In this document: positions 18,662 to 27,299 of the stretch, piece by piece
Position numbering within the stretch: the stretch's first letter is position 1
How the letters are laid out: each line of letters opens with the position of its first letter
Source: JAENVU01 sp963765075
Lineage (GTDB): Bacteria > Actinomycetota > Acidimicrobiia > IMCC26256 > JAENVU01
Direction of reading: 5' to 3'
NCBI GenBank assembly: GCA_963765075.1
Contig: CAVXVA010000001.1
Coordinates: 310,001 to 374,000, forward strand
Length of the DNA stretch: 64,000 bases
Notes under the pieces: model-generated
Database searches by the model: none
What the model saw: the letters and a program-made list of their open reading frames with translations, nothing else
What the model was told of the DNA's origin: nothing
Position numbers and translations under genes: made by a program

Positions 18662-18820
18662 ATGCACAACCTGATCTTCTTGCTCATCGTGTTGGCCGCG
18701 GCGGCCCTCGTCGCCGGTCCGCTCTGGCTCAGCCGCCGACGGCAAGCCGAAGGCGAGCAGGCCACCCGCGAAGCGACAGCCGAGCCCGGCGCCGATCCCG
18801 AGCCCCCAGAGCAGATCTGA
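18662..18820 (+). CDS. 52-residue single-span membrane protein
   Basis: An ATG at 18662 with ACGGAG upstream opens a 52-codon frame. The first 24 residues form one helix (MHNLIFLLIVLAAAALVAGP, then LWLS), followed by RRR and an acidic, Pro-rich tail (EPGADPEPPEQI). This N-out/C-in layout, the gene's position 27 bases after the rhodanese gene and the terminator hairpin after it argue that it is real. Function unknown; many such peptides accompany envelope redox proteins. Confidence 0.6.
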   Translation: MHNLIFLLIVLAAAALVAGPLWLSRRRQAEGEQATREATAEPGADPEPPEQI

Positions 18821-18840
18821 CCCCTGAACCGACGCGACAG

Positions 18841-18864
18841 TGCCCGCTCCCGAAGGAGCGGGCA
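18841..18864. terminator. Hairpin terminator between convergent genes
   Basis: Perfect 10-bp stem TGCCCGCTCC / GGAGCGGGCA with a CGAA loop, 20 bases after the small membrane gene and about 70 bases past the restored nrdJ stop. No U-run. It probably ends transcripts from both sides. The unrestored nrdJ frame runs straight through it, which argues that that frame is wrong. Confidence 0.8.
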
Positions 18865-18934
18865 CCGCGCAACGAAGGTGTGCAACTGTCCGGCATCGGG
18901 TACCAACCCCTGCTGGCAGCGGCACCCAGGACCG

Positions 18935-21731
18935 CTACGAACAGCCGCTCGTGGCGCCGCAGCTGCGGGCAGGCGTGGCAGGACCCGGCCCGCTGCATGA
19001 TGTCGCCGCAGACGTAACAGAGCACGTGCTCGCGCTCCCGGACCGATCGGGAGCTGTGCGATCGCGGCGGCGCCGGGGCCTGGTCCTCGAGCGGGAGCGA
19101 CCGCTCGATCACCTGCGCGTCGACCGCTTCTTCCACGCCGGGGAGGGTCGGCTGGAGCCGCTCCCCCACGGTGAGGATGCCGAGGTCCTTGCGCTCCTGC
19201 TCGGGGAGGTACGCCACGGCCAGGCGACGGAAGATGTAGTCGGCGAGGCTGGTCGCGAACCGGATGTCCGGATCGTCGGTCATACCCGCCGGCTCGAACC
19301 GCATGTTCGTGAACTTCTCGACGAACGCCTTCAGCGGCACCCCGTACTGGAGGCCCAAGCTCACCGAGATCGCGAACGCGTCCATGATCCCGCAGAGCGT
19401 CGAACCCTGCTTGGCGACCTTGAGGAACAGCTCACCCGGACGACCGTCTTCGTACTCGCCCACCGTCGCGTACCCGTCGCAGTCGGCGACCCGGAACGAG
19501 AACGTCTTCGACGAACGGGTTCGCGGCAGCTTCTGGCGCACCGGCTCCTGCACGATCACGTGCTCCACGACCCGCTCGACGATGCGCTCGGGCGTGGACT
19601 CGACGATCGTGCCGCCCTCGAGCGCGACCGGCTCGACCGCGCCGGCCTTCTTCTGCGTGGAGAGGGGCTGGCCCACCTTGCAGTTGTCGCGGTAGAGCGC
19701 GACGGCCTTGAGGCCGAGCTTCCACGCCTCGATGTGGAGCGCCTCGACCTCCTCGACCGTGGCTTCCTCGGGCATGTTGACCGTCTTGCTGATGGCCCCC
19801 GAGATGAAGGGCTGGACCGCACCCATCATGGTGACGTGACCCATGTGGTGGATCACGTTGTCACCCATCGAGCAGGCGAACACCGGCAGGTGCTCGGGGT
19901 TGAAGCCGGGCGCACCGAGGATCGACTTGTGCTCGTCGATGTGGTCGATGATCGCATCGACCTGTGCTTCGGTGTATCCGAGCTGGCGCAATGCACGCGG
20001 GATCGTCTGGTTGACGATGAACATCGTGCCGCCACCGACGAGCTTCTTCGCCTTCGTGAGCGCGAGGTCGGGCTCGATGCCGGTGGTGTCACAGTCCATC
20101 ATCAGACCGATGGTGCCCGTCGGTGCGAGCACCGTGGCCTGCGAGTTGCGCACGCCGTACTGCTCGCCGAGTTCGACGGCCTCGTCCCAGCTCTGCTGGG
20201 CGGCGCTGAGCAGCTCCGGCGGGACCAGCTCTTCGTCGATCTTCGCGGTCTCGGCGCGGTGCATGCGCAACACGTTGAGCATCGCGTCCTCGTTCTCCGA
20301 GTAGCCCGCGAACGGACCCATGCGACCCGCGGTGCGGGCGCTGGTGGCATACGCGTGACCGGTCATGAGGGCGGTGAGCGACGCGGCCCACGAGCGACCG
20401 GCCGGCGAGTCGTACGGAAGGCCCTGGGCCATCAGCAGCGCGCCGAGGTTGGCGTAGCCAAGACCGAGCTGGCGGAACTTGCGGCTGTTGTCGCCGATCG
20501 CCGCGGTCGGGTAATCGGCGTTGCCGACGAGGATCTCCTGTGCGGTGAACATCACCTCGACGGTGTGCTTGTACGCCTCGACGTCGAACGCCTCGTTCTC
20601 GCCGATGTACTCGAGCAGGTTGATGCTCGCGAGGTTGCACGCCGAGTTGTCGAGGTGCATGTACTCGCTGCACGGGTTGCTCGCGTTGATCCGACCCGTG
20701 TTCGGGGCGGTGTGCCACTTGTTGATGGTGGTGTCGAACTGCATCCCCGGATCGGCACACGCCCACGACGCCTCGGAGATCTGGCGCATGAGGTCACGCG
20801 CCCGCATCGTGCGGATCGTGTCACCGGTGGTGACGGCCTTGAGGTCCCAGTCCTTGTCCTCGATCACCGCACGCATGAAGTCGTCGGTGACGCGGACCGA
20901 GTTGTTCGCGTTCTGGTACTGGATCGAGTGGCTGTCCTTGCCGTCGAGGTCCATGTCGAAGCCGGCCGCGGCCAGCGCGTGCGCCTTGCGCTCCTCGTGG
21001 GTCTTGCACCAGATGAACTCTTCGATGTCGGGGTGATCGGCGTTGAGGATGACCATCTTGGCGGCGCGTCGGGTCTTGCCGCCCGACTTGATCGTGCCGG
21101 CCGACGCGTCCGCGCCGCGCATGAAGCTCACCGGACCGCTCGCGGTACCGCCGCCCTTCAGGCCCTCGGCGCTCGAACGGATGTTGGAGAGGTTGATCCC
21201 CGAGCCGGAGCCACCCTTGAAGATCGTGCCTTCCTCGCGGTACCAGTTGAGGATCCCGTCCATGGTGTCCTCGACGGCGAGGATGAAACAGGCGCTCGCC
21301 TGCTGGGGCGTGTTCTTCACGCCGATGTTGAACCAGACCGGCGAGTTGAACGCGGCCCGCTGGGTCACGAGGATGAACTTCAACTCGTGACGGAACGCCT
21401 CGGCCTCGTCGGCGTCGGTGAAGTACCCGTCGCGCAGGCCCCAGTCGGTGATCGTGTCGGCGACGCGGTCGATGACCTGGCGCAGCGACCACTCCCGCTC
21501 CGCGGTGCCGAGGGTGCCCCGGAAGTACTTCTGGGCGACGATGTTGGTGGCGTTGAGCGACCACGTGGTCGGGAACTCGACCTCGGGCTGGAAGAACGCG
21601 TCGGTGCCGTCCTTGTAGTTGGTGATGCGAGCGTCACGACGCTCCCACGCCACCCCCTCGTACGGATGTTCACCCTCCTCGGTGAAATACCGACGAATCC
21701 CGATTCCGACTTGTTCCGGCGCCATCGCCAT
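18935..21731 (-). CDS. nrdJ: Vitamin B12-dependent (class II) ribonucleotide reductase, with apparent frameshift near the C-terminus
   Basis: About 931 residues once one base is skipped. It reduces ribonucleotides using adenosylcobalamin and is oxygen-tolerant. Seen: ACFILAVEDTMDGIL in the N-terminal part, NPCSEYMHLDNSACNL with the active-site Cys and Glu, and PTGTIGLMMDCDTTGIEPD. The C-terminal zinc-ribbon CYVCGDIMQRAGSCHACP is followed in the raw frame by unrelated Arg-rich sequence running to 18729. Removing one base at about 18965 restores SCGATSGCS and a TAG at 18935-18937, the family-like ending. I chose ATG 21731 because AAGGA lies 9 bases upstream. A NrdR box precedes it. Confidence 0.9.
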
Positions 21732-21841
21732 AAAACTGTTCCTTCCCCGTTGCCTCGATCGGCGCCTCGTCGACGCCGCCTTGCGTACTCCGCCCGTGCT
21801 GGTGGTGCTTGTTCTTGTGGTGCCCCCCGTCACATCGTTCG

Positions 21842-21861
21842 AACCACAAGATATTGTGGTT
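21842..21861. promoter_or_regulatory. NrdR box upstream of nrdJ
   Basis: AACCACAA-GATA-TTGTGGTT, a perfect 8-bp-arm palindrome. The core CACAAGATATTGTG differs at one position from the known NrdR consensus CACAATATATTGTG. It lies about 110 bases before the nrdJ start. NrdR boxes usually come as pairs about 31 bp apart; only a degenerate half-site was found at that spacing. Confidence 0.75.
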
Positions 21862-21972
21862 GAGACGATATCTACCGCGACATGGGGCGTGAATTACAAC
21901 ACTGGAGTTCGTCCCTGTCAACGTCAGGTGCCGCGCGATTGCACATTCTCTGCTGACCTGCACAAACGCGAA

Positions 21973-22465
21973 TCAGCCCTGTTGCGCCGGTCCCGGTTCG
22001 GGTGATTTGGGAGCCGTGGTCTTCTGGAGCTCGACCACTTCGGCCTCGAAATCGGCGAGATCGTCGAAGCCTTTGTAGACCGACGCGAAGCGAAGGTACG
22101 AGACCGGATCGAGCGGTCGCAACCGTTCCAACACCGCCAGACCGAGCGCATCGCTCGGTGACCTCGGGGCCCTCATGGGCCGCCCACTCGGCCAAATCGT
22201 CGGCCATGGCTTCGACGGCTTCGGCCGCGACCGCGCGCCCCGCCACGGCCTGCCCGATCCCTCGAGCGAGCTTGGCCCGGTCGAAGGGCTGGGCGACACC
22301 CGAGCGCTTCCGCACCACGAGCGCGATCGGTTCGAGCCGTTCATAGGTCGTGAATCGCCGACCGCACTCGAGACACTCTCGCCGGCGCCGAATCGCCGTT
22401 CCGTCGCCACTCGCCCGCGAGTCGACCACCTTGTCCGAGTCTTCGGAGCAGTAGGGACAACGCAC
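21973..22465 (-). CDS. nrdR: Transcriptional repressor NrdR, apparent frameshift in the ATP-cone
   Basis: 163 residues if one base is skipped. It starts at GTG 22465 as VRCPYCSEDSDKVVDSR, with the zinc-ribbon cysteines (3, 6, 31 and 34, the last pair in CLECGRRFTTYER). The ATP-cone senses dATP/ATP and controls nrd operons. The first frame reads to GPEVT and then becomes nonsense. The correct continuation SDALGLAVLERL...LRFASVYKGFDD lies in another frame, to a stop at 21973. An extra C at 22156 (plus strand) explains it. Its target is almost certainly nrdJ, next door with a NrdR box. Confidence 0.88.
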
Positions 22466-22550
22466 CGCCGCAACGTAGCCGCACCGACCCCCACCGGGAC
22501 CAGCCTCCGTCCGTTTCCGTCGTGGCGAGACGCCAGCCCCTGCCGCCGAC

Positions 22551-23036
22551 CTACCGCTGCCAGCGCAACACCTCACCGGGCATGAGCGGCCCGTTGCCGC
22601 GCACCCGAACCAGTGCGTCGACCACTGCGCGCGGATCGTCGTTCGGTGCCAGTTGCTCGGCTGCGCCCCAGAGCGAGTCGCCCGGCTGCACGACGTAGCG
22701 GGTGACGGCAGCATTCGACGGGGCGCGCCCGGGAGCCGCGAGGGATGCGCTCCCGAGCGCCGCGCCCGCCTGACCCGCCATGATCGCCACGACGACCGCG
22801 CCCAGCACCACGCCGAGACGGCGACGGCGGAACGTGGCCCGCGAAGTTCGAGCACCCACCACGGTGGGGGTGGCCGGGGCGACCCGGGCGACAGACGCGA
22901 CTCGCGTCGCGGTCCGGGTCCTAGGGGAAGGCTCCGGAACTGCCACCAGGCGTGCACACCTCGGCCGCGGGGCAGCGGCCAGGGCGGTACGCCTGCGGGT
23001 GGTGGTCGGTCGTTCACTGGTCATGACGGCGGCCAT
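22551..23036 (-). CDS. LysM-domain protein, probable SOS-induced division inhibitor (YneA/DivS-like position)
   Basis: 161 residues from ATG 23036 (or 23024). An Arg/Ala-rich cytoplasmic N-terminus is followed by one membrane segment (RRLGVVLGAVVVAIMAGQAG) and a C-terminal LysM domain (YVVQPGDSLWGAAEQL...PLMPGEVLRW). In Bacillus (yneA) and Corynebacterium (divS), small membrane proteins divergent from lexA block septation during DNA damage. The position, LysM domain and shared LexA boxes suggest the same role here. The function is inferred from context, not from sequence identity. Confidence 0.75.
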   Translation of the reverse strand: MAAVMTSERPTTTRRRTALAAAPRPRCARLVAVPEPSPRTRTATRVASVARVAPATPTVVGARTSRATFRRRRLGVVLGAVVVAIMAGQAGAALGSASLAAPGRAPSNAAVTRYVVQPGDSLWGAAEQLAPNDDPRAVVDALVRVRGNGPLMPGEVLRWQR

Positions 23037-23151
23037 GTGATTCCTCCATCGAGAGGGTGGGTGGATCGGTGCTTTCGGTTGCTGCCGGGTGTGTGTCCGG
23101 CTGGTCTGGGCATCGAACCACGAGGGTGTGACCATGCGTCCGGACCCCGGA

Positions 23152-23205
23152 TTTCGGGGCATCGATTTCGGGGCATCGATCTCGGGGACGGTTCGGGGGC
23201 ATCGA
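23152..23205. repeat. Short tandem repeats in the LysM-gene leader
   Basis: The 14-base unit TTTCGGGGCATCGA occurs twice head to tail (23152-23179), then a degenerate copy, then TTCGGGGGCATCGA (23192-23205). It lies between the LexA boxes and the LysM gene and would be in its transcript leader. Confidence 0.7.
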
Positions 23206-23214
23206 CTTGGGGAC

Positions 23215-23228
23215 CGAACGTTCGTTCG
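23215..23228. promoter_or_regulatory. LexA (SOS) box 1
   Basis: CGAAC-GTTC-GTTCG, a perfect match to the CGAAC-N4-GTTCG form of the Gram-positive/actinobacterial SOS box. It is the copy nearest the LysM gene. Confidence 0.88.
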
Positions 23229-23244
23229 GCTGACCACTAGACCA

Positions 23245-23258
23245 CGAACGGGCGTTCG
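23245..23258. promoter_or_regulatory. LexA (SOS) box 2
   Basis: CGAAC-GGGC-GTTCG, a perfect box exactly 30 bp from box 1 (start to start). Confidence 0.88.
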
Positions 23259-23274
23259 TTGTCAAGCAAATATC

Positions 23275-23288
23275 CGAACGAGTGTTTG
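23275..23288. promoter_or_regulatory. LexA (SOS) box 3
   Basis: CGAAC-GAGT-GTTTG, one mismatch in the right half, again exactly 30 bp from box 2. It ends 33 bases before the lexA start, so it should mediate autoregulation. Confidence 0.82.
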
Positions 23289-23321
23289 TGACGAACACGT
23301 GATCGTGTTACGGTGCATCCC

Positions 23322-23957
23322 ATGAGCGAAGCCGCACCCCTCACCCCCCGCCAGCAGCAGGTGCTCGAGTTCGTCGACGCCGAAGTTCGCCGCCGCGGAT
23401 ACCCGCCCAGCGTCCGAGAAATCGGTGAAGCCGTCGGCCTGTCGTCGAGTTCCACGGTGCACGCGCACCTGGCCGCGCTGCAGGACAAGGGCTACCTGAA
23501 GCGTGACCCCACGAAGCCCCGTGCGATCGAGGTCTGCTTCGAGCCCGGCTCCCACGCGATCGTCGATCGGCGGCCCGTCGTCCATGTCCCGTTGCTCGGT
23601 GACGTTGCGGCCGGCACGGGCGTTCTCGCAGCCGAGAACATCGAAGAGACGATGCCCCTGCCCGAGGACCTCACCGGCGATGGCACCTTGTTCATGCTTC
23701 GGGTTCGAGGCGATTCGATGATCGACGCCGGCATCTTCGACCGCGACTACGTCGTCGTGCGCCAGCAACCGACTGCCGAGAACGGCGACATCGTGGTGGC
23801 CGGCATCCCCGGTGAGGAAGCCACGGTGAAGACCTACCTGCGTAAGAAGGCCCAGATCATCCTGCGGCCGTCAAATGCTGCGTTGCAAGACATGGTGTTC
23901 GCGCCCGACGAGATCACGATCTACGGCAAGGTCGTGACGGTGATGCGGCGCCTGTGA
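23322..23957 (+). CDS. lexA: SOS repressor LexA
   Basis: 211 residues from ATG 23322. The N-terminal winged helix (TPRQQQVLEFV...VREIGEAVGLSSSSTVHAHLAAL) binds SOS boxes. The C-terminal peptidase domain has the self-cleavage pair Ala97-Gly98 (GDVAAGTG), nucleophile Ser132 (GDSMIDAG) and Lys170. RecA filaments on damaged DNA trigger cleavage. Three LexA boxes upstream show autoregulation and control of the divergent LysM gene. Fully intact and of usual length. Confidence 0.97.
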   Translation: MSEAAPLTPRQQQVLEFVDAEVRRRGYPPSVREIGEAVGLSSSSTVHAHLAALQDKGYLKRDPTKPRAIEVCFEPGSHAIVDRRPVVHVPLLGDVAAGTGVLAAENIEETMPLPEDLTGDGTLFMLRVRGDSMIDAGIFDRDYVVVRQQPTAENGDIVVAGIPGEEATVKTYLRKKAQIILRPSNAALQDMVFAPDEITIYGKVVTVMRRL

Positions 23958-23963
23958 GCGTCG

Positions 23964-23998
23964 GCGGGGAAGCGACCTCCGAGAGGACGCTCCCCCGC
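23964..23998. terminator. Bidirectional terminator between lexA and the liv operon
   Basis: An interrupted stem, GCGGGG.AGCG.CCTC / GAGG.CGCT.CCCCGC with three single-base mismatches and a 3-base loop, directly after lexA (+) and just before the end of the convergent substrate-binding gene (-). Confidence 0.75.
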
Positions 23999-24007
23999 TC
24001 GTCACTC

Positions 24008-25372
24008 TCAACCGTCGATCAGGTCGGGCGGGGTGATCTTGGCGGTTTGGCCCGAGAAGTCGAGCACCGATCCCAGGAGCTCGAAGTGACCGAGCGCCGT
24101 GCGGTATTGCGCGAGGGTGAACATCTCACCAAGGAACCAGTCCTTGGCGTCGACCGACAGTTTCACTCCCGGCATGAGCAATGCGACATCGCTCGCCTCC
24201 AAGGTCCGAGCGGTCTCCATCACTGCTTGGCGAGTCAGTGACGGCGAGCGCTGGAGGGTCTCTGCGAACAGCGCCGCAGTGGTCCAACCGTAGGCAACGA
24301 TGCCGTTCTCCGCGTCGGCATCCGGCGCGTACTTGGCGACTTTCTCCAGGTAGGTCTTCATCGCGGGTTCGTCGGCCCACGCTTCGAGACCCGGCTCCAT
24401 GATGCCGGTCACACTGATGACTCCATCGGCCGCATCGCCGGCCAGCGCCATCAACGTCTTCGACGTGCACGTCCCCGACATATACGTGATCGGCTTCCAG
24501 CCGGAGGCCTTGACGTTCTGGAGCGCGTCGGGACATGCCAGCAACGTCGCAGCCAGCAGCAACACATCGGCGTTCGTGGAAGCGAGACTCGTGACTTGAG
24601 ACTTCGTATCCGATTGCTCCGGGTTGTAGGTCTCTTCCTTGGCGATCGTGATCTTCGAGCCCTTGATCAGCGACTTGAACGTCTCGGAGTAGGCCCGGCC
24701 GAAATCGTCGGACGCGCGCAGGATGGCGACCTTGGCATTGGGCGAGTTCTTCTCCAGGTAATCGAAGAGCGCCTTCGCCTCGAGGGGGTACGGCACGAGT
24801 TCGGACCCGAGCACCCACGGGTAGTCCATGTTGCCCCACGCGGGCGAGCCCGTCGCCGCAAAGAGGTTCGGAACGCACTGGCGGTTCACGAAGTCGCGGA
24901 TCGCCAAATTGTTCTTGGTCCCGACCACGTTGAACAGCCCGAACACCTTGTCGTCGTTCACGAGCGCGGTGGCATTCGCGACTGTCCGGTCAGCCTGGTA
25001 CGCATCGTCTTTGGCGACGAGATCGATCGTGTACTTCTTCCCGTCGACCTCGACGCCTCCTAGCTCCTCGTTGAGATAGCTGAAGTACGCCGACTCACCC
25101 TTCAGAATCTCACTGAATGCCGAGTAGAGGCCCGACTGCGGCAGGCTGGTGCCGATCTTGATGGTCGTGCCGCTCACGCCTTCGGTCTGGGAGCCGGGAC
25201 AGTTGGAGGCATCGACAATCGCGCCCTTGGTCGGTCCCGAGCCCGACCCGGGTGCCGACGTCGAACTCCGACCGCCCCCACTGCAGGACGCGGCGACCAC
25301 GGCGATCGTTGTCACCAGGACCGCCAGCATCGGGACGCGACGGCGGCGTGCATTCTTTCGGAAATCACTCAT
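24008..25372 (-). CDS. livK: Branched-chain amino-acid type ABC substrate-binding lipoprotein
   Basis: 454 residues from ATG 25372. The signal ends in the lipobox AASC (Cys30), followed by a Gly/Ser linker and a type I periplasmic-binding fold (IKIGTSLPQSGLYSAFSEILKG..., LLAATLLACPDAL...). It sits outside the membrane and hands ligand to LivHM. Actinobacteria hold many such systems for amides, aromatics or short fatty acids as well as Leu/Ile/Val, so the ligand is not settled. It is the last gene of the operon, overlapping livM by ATGA. Confidence 0.9.
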   Translation of the reverse strand: MSDFRKNARRRRVPMLAVLVTTIAVVAASCSGGGRSSTSAPGSGSGPTKGAIVDASNCPGSQTEGVSGTTIKIGTSLPQSGLYSAFSEILKGESAYFSYLNEELGGVEVDGKKYTIDLVAKDDAYQADRTVANATALVNDDKVFGLFNVVGTKNNLAIRDFVNRQCVPNLFAATGSPAWGNMDYPWVLGSELVPYPLEAKALFDYLEKNSPNAKVAILRASDDFGRAYSETFKSLIKGSKITIAKEETYNPEQSDTKSQVTSLASTNADVLLLAATLLACPDALQNVKASGWKPITYMSGTCTSKTLMALAGDAADGVISVTGIMEPGLEAWADEPAMKTYLEKVAKYAPDADAENGIVAYGWTTAALFAETLQRSPSLTRQAVMETARTLEASDVALLMPGVKLSVDAKDWFLGEMFTLAQYRTALGHFELLGSVLDFSGQTAKITPPDLIDG

Positions 25373-26412
25373 GGGTGGTCCTCTCGGATTGGGGATGGGA
25401 CATCTCGGGTGGGCGGCGAACCCCGGGCCTGTCGCTGGCGACGCGCGAATCGACCGACCCGCCGAGCGCCACCGACGATGCCGTCGGGGAGCACCAAGAG
25501 CAGCAGGATCAGGGCCACGCCGAAGATCGCCGGTGAGACGAGGGCTTGATCCGGAAACAGGTTCTGCGTCGCCTCTTCCAGGAACACGAAGGTCCAGGCA
25601 CCGACGACCGGCCCGAGCACCGTGGCGGTGCCACCGATCACGACCGCGACCAAGAAGTTGATGGAGAGTTGGAACGTCTCGACTCGACCGGCATTCGCCA
25701 AGCCGGTCACCATGACGCCCACCGATCCGGCAATCCCGGCGTACAGCGCGCTGATCGCGAAGCTCCCGACCTTGACGCGGGCCAGGTCGATGCCGATCGT
25801 GGATGCGGCGGCGTCGTGGTCGCGGACCGCGAGCAAGGCCCGGCCAAAACGCCCGCGCACGAGATTCCACGCGAGGACGAACATGGCAATGCCGATCGCG
25901 AGCGCGAGGTAATACCGCCACTGGTCGTCGTTGGGCGCGAACCCCCAGGCCCAACTCGGCGAGGTCGGCTGCGGCGGCTGCACGAGCGTCGTGCCGCCCG
26001 TGCCGTGCACGTACTTGGTCACGAGGTCCGGGAACAGCGCCGCGAGCCCCAAGGTGATGAGCGCGAGGTACAGGCCCTTGACCCGCAACGCCGGGAATCC
26101 GACCGCCGCGCCGATGACGAACGAGGCCACGGCCACGACCGGCAGAGTCGCCAGGAAATCCCATCCTTGATCGTTCATCAGGATCGCGGTCGCGTAGGCA
26201 CCGAATCCGAAGAACGCGCCATGACCGATCGACACCTGCCCGTTGTAGCCGGTGAGTAGGTTGAGCCCGAGGGCGGCGATCGAGATGTAGATCGCCTTGG
26301 CGAACAGCGCGGTGTCCGTCGCGCCGTAGTACTGCGGGAGCCAGACGAGGACCCCGACGGTGAGCACAGCGACCCCGACCCGGGTCCAAATCCCCAGCGT
26401 GCGACCGCTCAT
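25369..26412 (-). CDS. livM: Branched-chain type ABC permease LivM
   Basis: 347 residues from ATG 26412, overlapping livH (ATGA). Eight or more helices. The conserved LNLLTGYNGQVSIGHGAFFGFGAY motif (interrupted by variable residues) and the cytoplasmic EAA-like loop LLAVRDHDAAASTIGID contact the ATPases. It forms the importer channel with LivH. Confidence 0.92.
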   Translation of the reverse strand: MSGRTLGIWTRVGVAVLTVGVLVWLPQYYGATDTALFAKAIYISIAALGLNLLTGYNGQVSIGHGAFFGFGAYATAILMNDQGWDFLATLPVVAVASFVIGAAVGFPALRVKGLYLALITLGLAALFPDLVTKYVHGTGGTTLVQPPQPTSPSWAWGFAPNDDQWRYYLALAIGIAMFVLAWNLVRGRFGRALLAVRDHDAAASTIGIDLARVKVGSFAISALYAGIAGSVGVMVTGLANAGRVETFQLSINFLVAVVIGGTATVLGPVVGAWTFVFLEEATQNLFPDQALVSPAIFGVALILLLLVLPDGIVGGARRVGRFARRQRQARGSPPTRDVPSPIREDHP

Positions 26413-27299
26413 CAGACCCGCTCCACTTGCGTCGAGCCGAACAAGCCGGATGGTTTGACCAGCAGGACGACCAGGATGATCGCGAACGGCACCACCAACT
26501 CGATGTCGTTCAGCGGTTCGATGTACTGGATCGTGAGGGCCTGGGTGACGCCGACGATCAGTCCGCCGACGACGGCCCCCAGGGGGCTGTCGAATCCCCC
26601 CAACGCCGCGGCGGCAAAGGCGAAGACCAGCACGCTCTGGAGGGACGACGCGGTCAGGGCTTGCGTCGTCGGCACCACCATCGCACCCGCCAGTGAACCC
26701 AGCGCGGCCGACAATCCCCACCCGAACATGAGCATCGTCCCGACCCGGATGCCCAGGAGTCGACTGGCTTCGGGATTGTCGGCCACGGCCCGCAGTCCGA
26801 GACCGATCCGCGTGCGTTGGAACAGCACCCAGAGCGCGACGCACTCGAGGCCGAGGACGACGAGGATGCCGATCGTCTGGGCTTCGACGCGTAGCCCCCA
26901 CACGTCCCACACGGTGTCAGGGAAGGCGCTGCCGAGTTGTTTGGCATCGGTGCCGAAGATCACCTGCGTGAGCGAGTTCAAGGCGAGAAACAGACCCAGC
27001 GTCGCAATCACGATGACCAGTGGTGAGGCCTTCTCGAATGGACGGATGACGACCCGTTCGATCAACGCACCCCCGATGAACGACACCGCGACCGAGATCG
27101 CGATCGCGACACCGATCGAGAGACCCTGATCGGCGAGCCACCAGGTGACGTACGTCGAAAAGAGCGCCATCTCACCCTGCGCGAAGTTGAGAATTCCGGT
27201 GGTCCGGAAGATGAGCACGATCGCCAGCGCGAGCGAGGCATAAATCGCACCGGAACTCAGGCCGTTCAAGAGCTGCGAGAAGAACAGGTTCAGGTCCAT
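26412..27299 (-). CDS. livH: Branched-chain type ABC permease LivH
   Basis: 295 residues from ATG 27299 (MDLNLFFSQLLNGLSSGAIY). Family marks are FRTTGILNFAQGEMALFSTY and the EAA loop LRAVADNPEASRLLGIRV. About eight helices. It overlaps the LivF gene by ATGA and pairs with LivM. Confidence 0.92.
   Translation of the reverse strand: MDLNLFFSQLLNGLSSGAIYASLALAIVLIFRTTGILNFAQGEMALFSTYVTWWLADQGLSIGVAIAISVAVSFIGGALIERVVIRPFEKASPLVIVIATLGLFLALNSLTQVIFGTDAKQLGSAFPDTVWDVWGLRVEAQTIGILVVLGLECVALWVLFQRTRIGLGLRAVADNPEASRLLGIRVGTMLMFGWGLSAALGSLAGAMVVPTTQALTASSLQSVLVFAFAAAALGGFDSPLGAVVGGLIVGVTQALTIQYIEPLNDIELVVPFAIILVVLLVKPSGLFGSTQVERV

Noticed and set aside
18840..21863. A 1007-codon open frame on the plus strand opposite nrdJ
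   Set aside because: Arg/Leu/His-rich translation without domains; it is the antisense shadow of nrdJ in high-GC DNA.
21732..21972. Cobalamin riboswitch upstream of the B12-dependent nrdJ
   Set aside because: No B12-box-like sequence or extended paired structure was seen in the 241-base gap; only the NrdR box stands out.
23292..23305. A fourth LexA-like site CGAAC-ACGT-GATCG
   Set aside because: The right half has two mismatches and the spacing from box 3 is 17 bp, off the 30-bp pattern.
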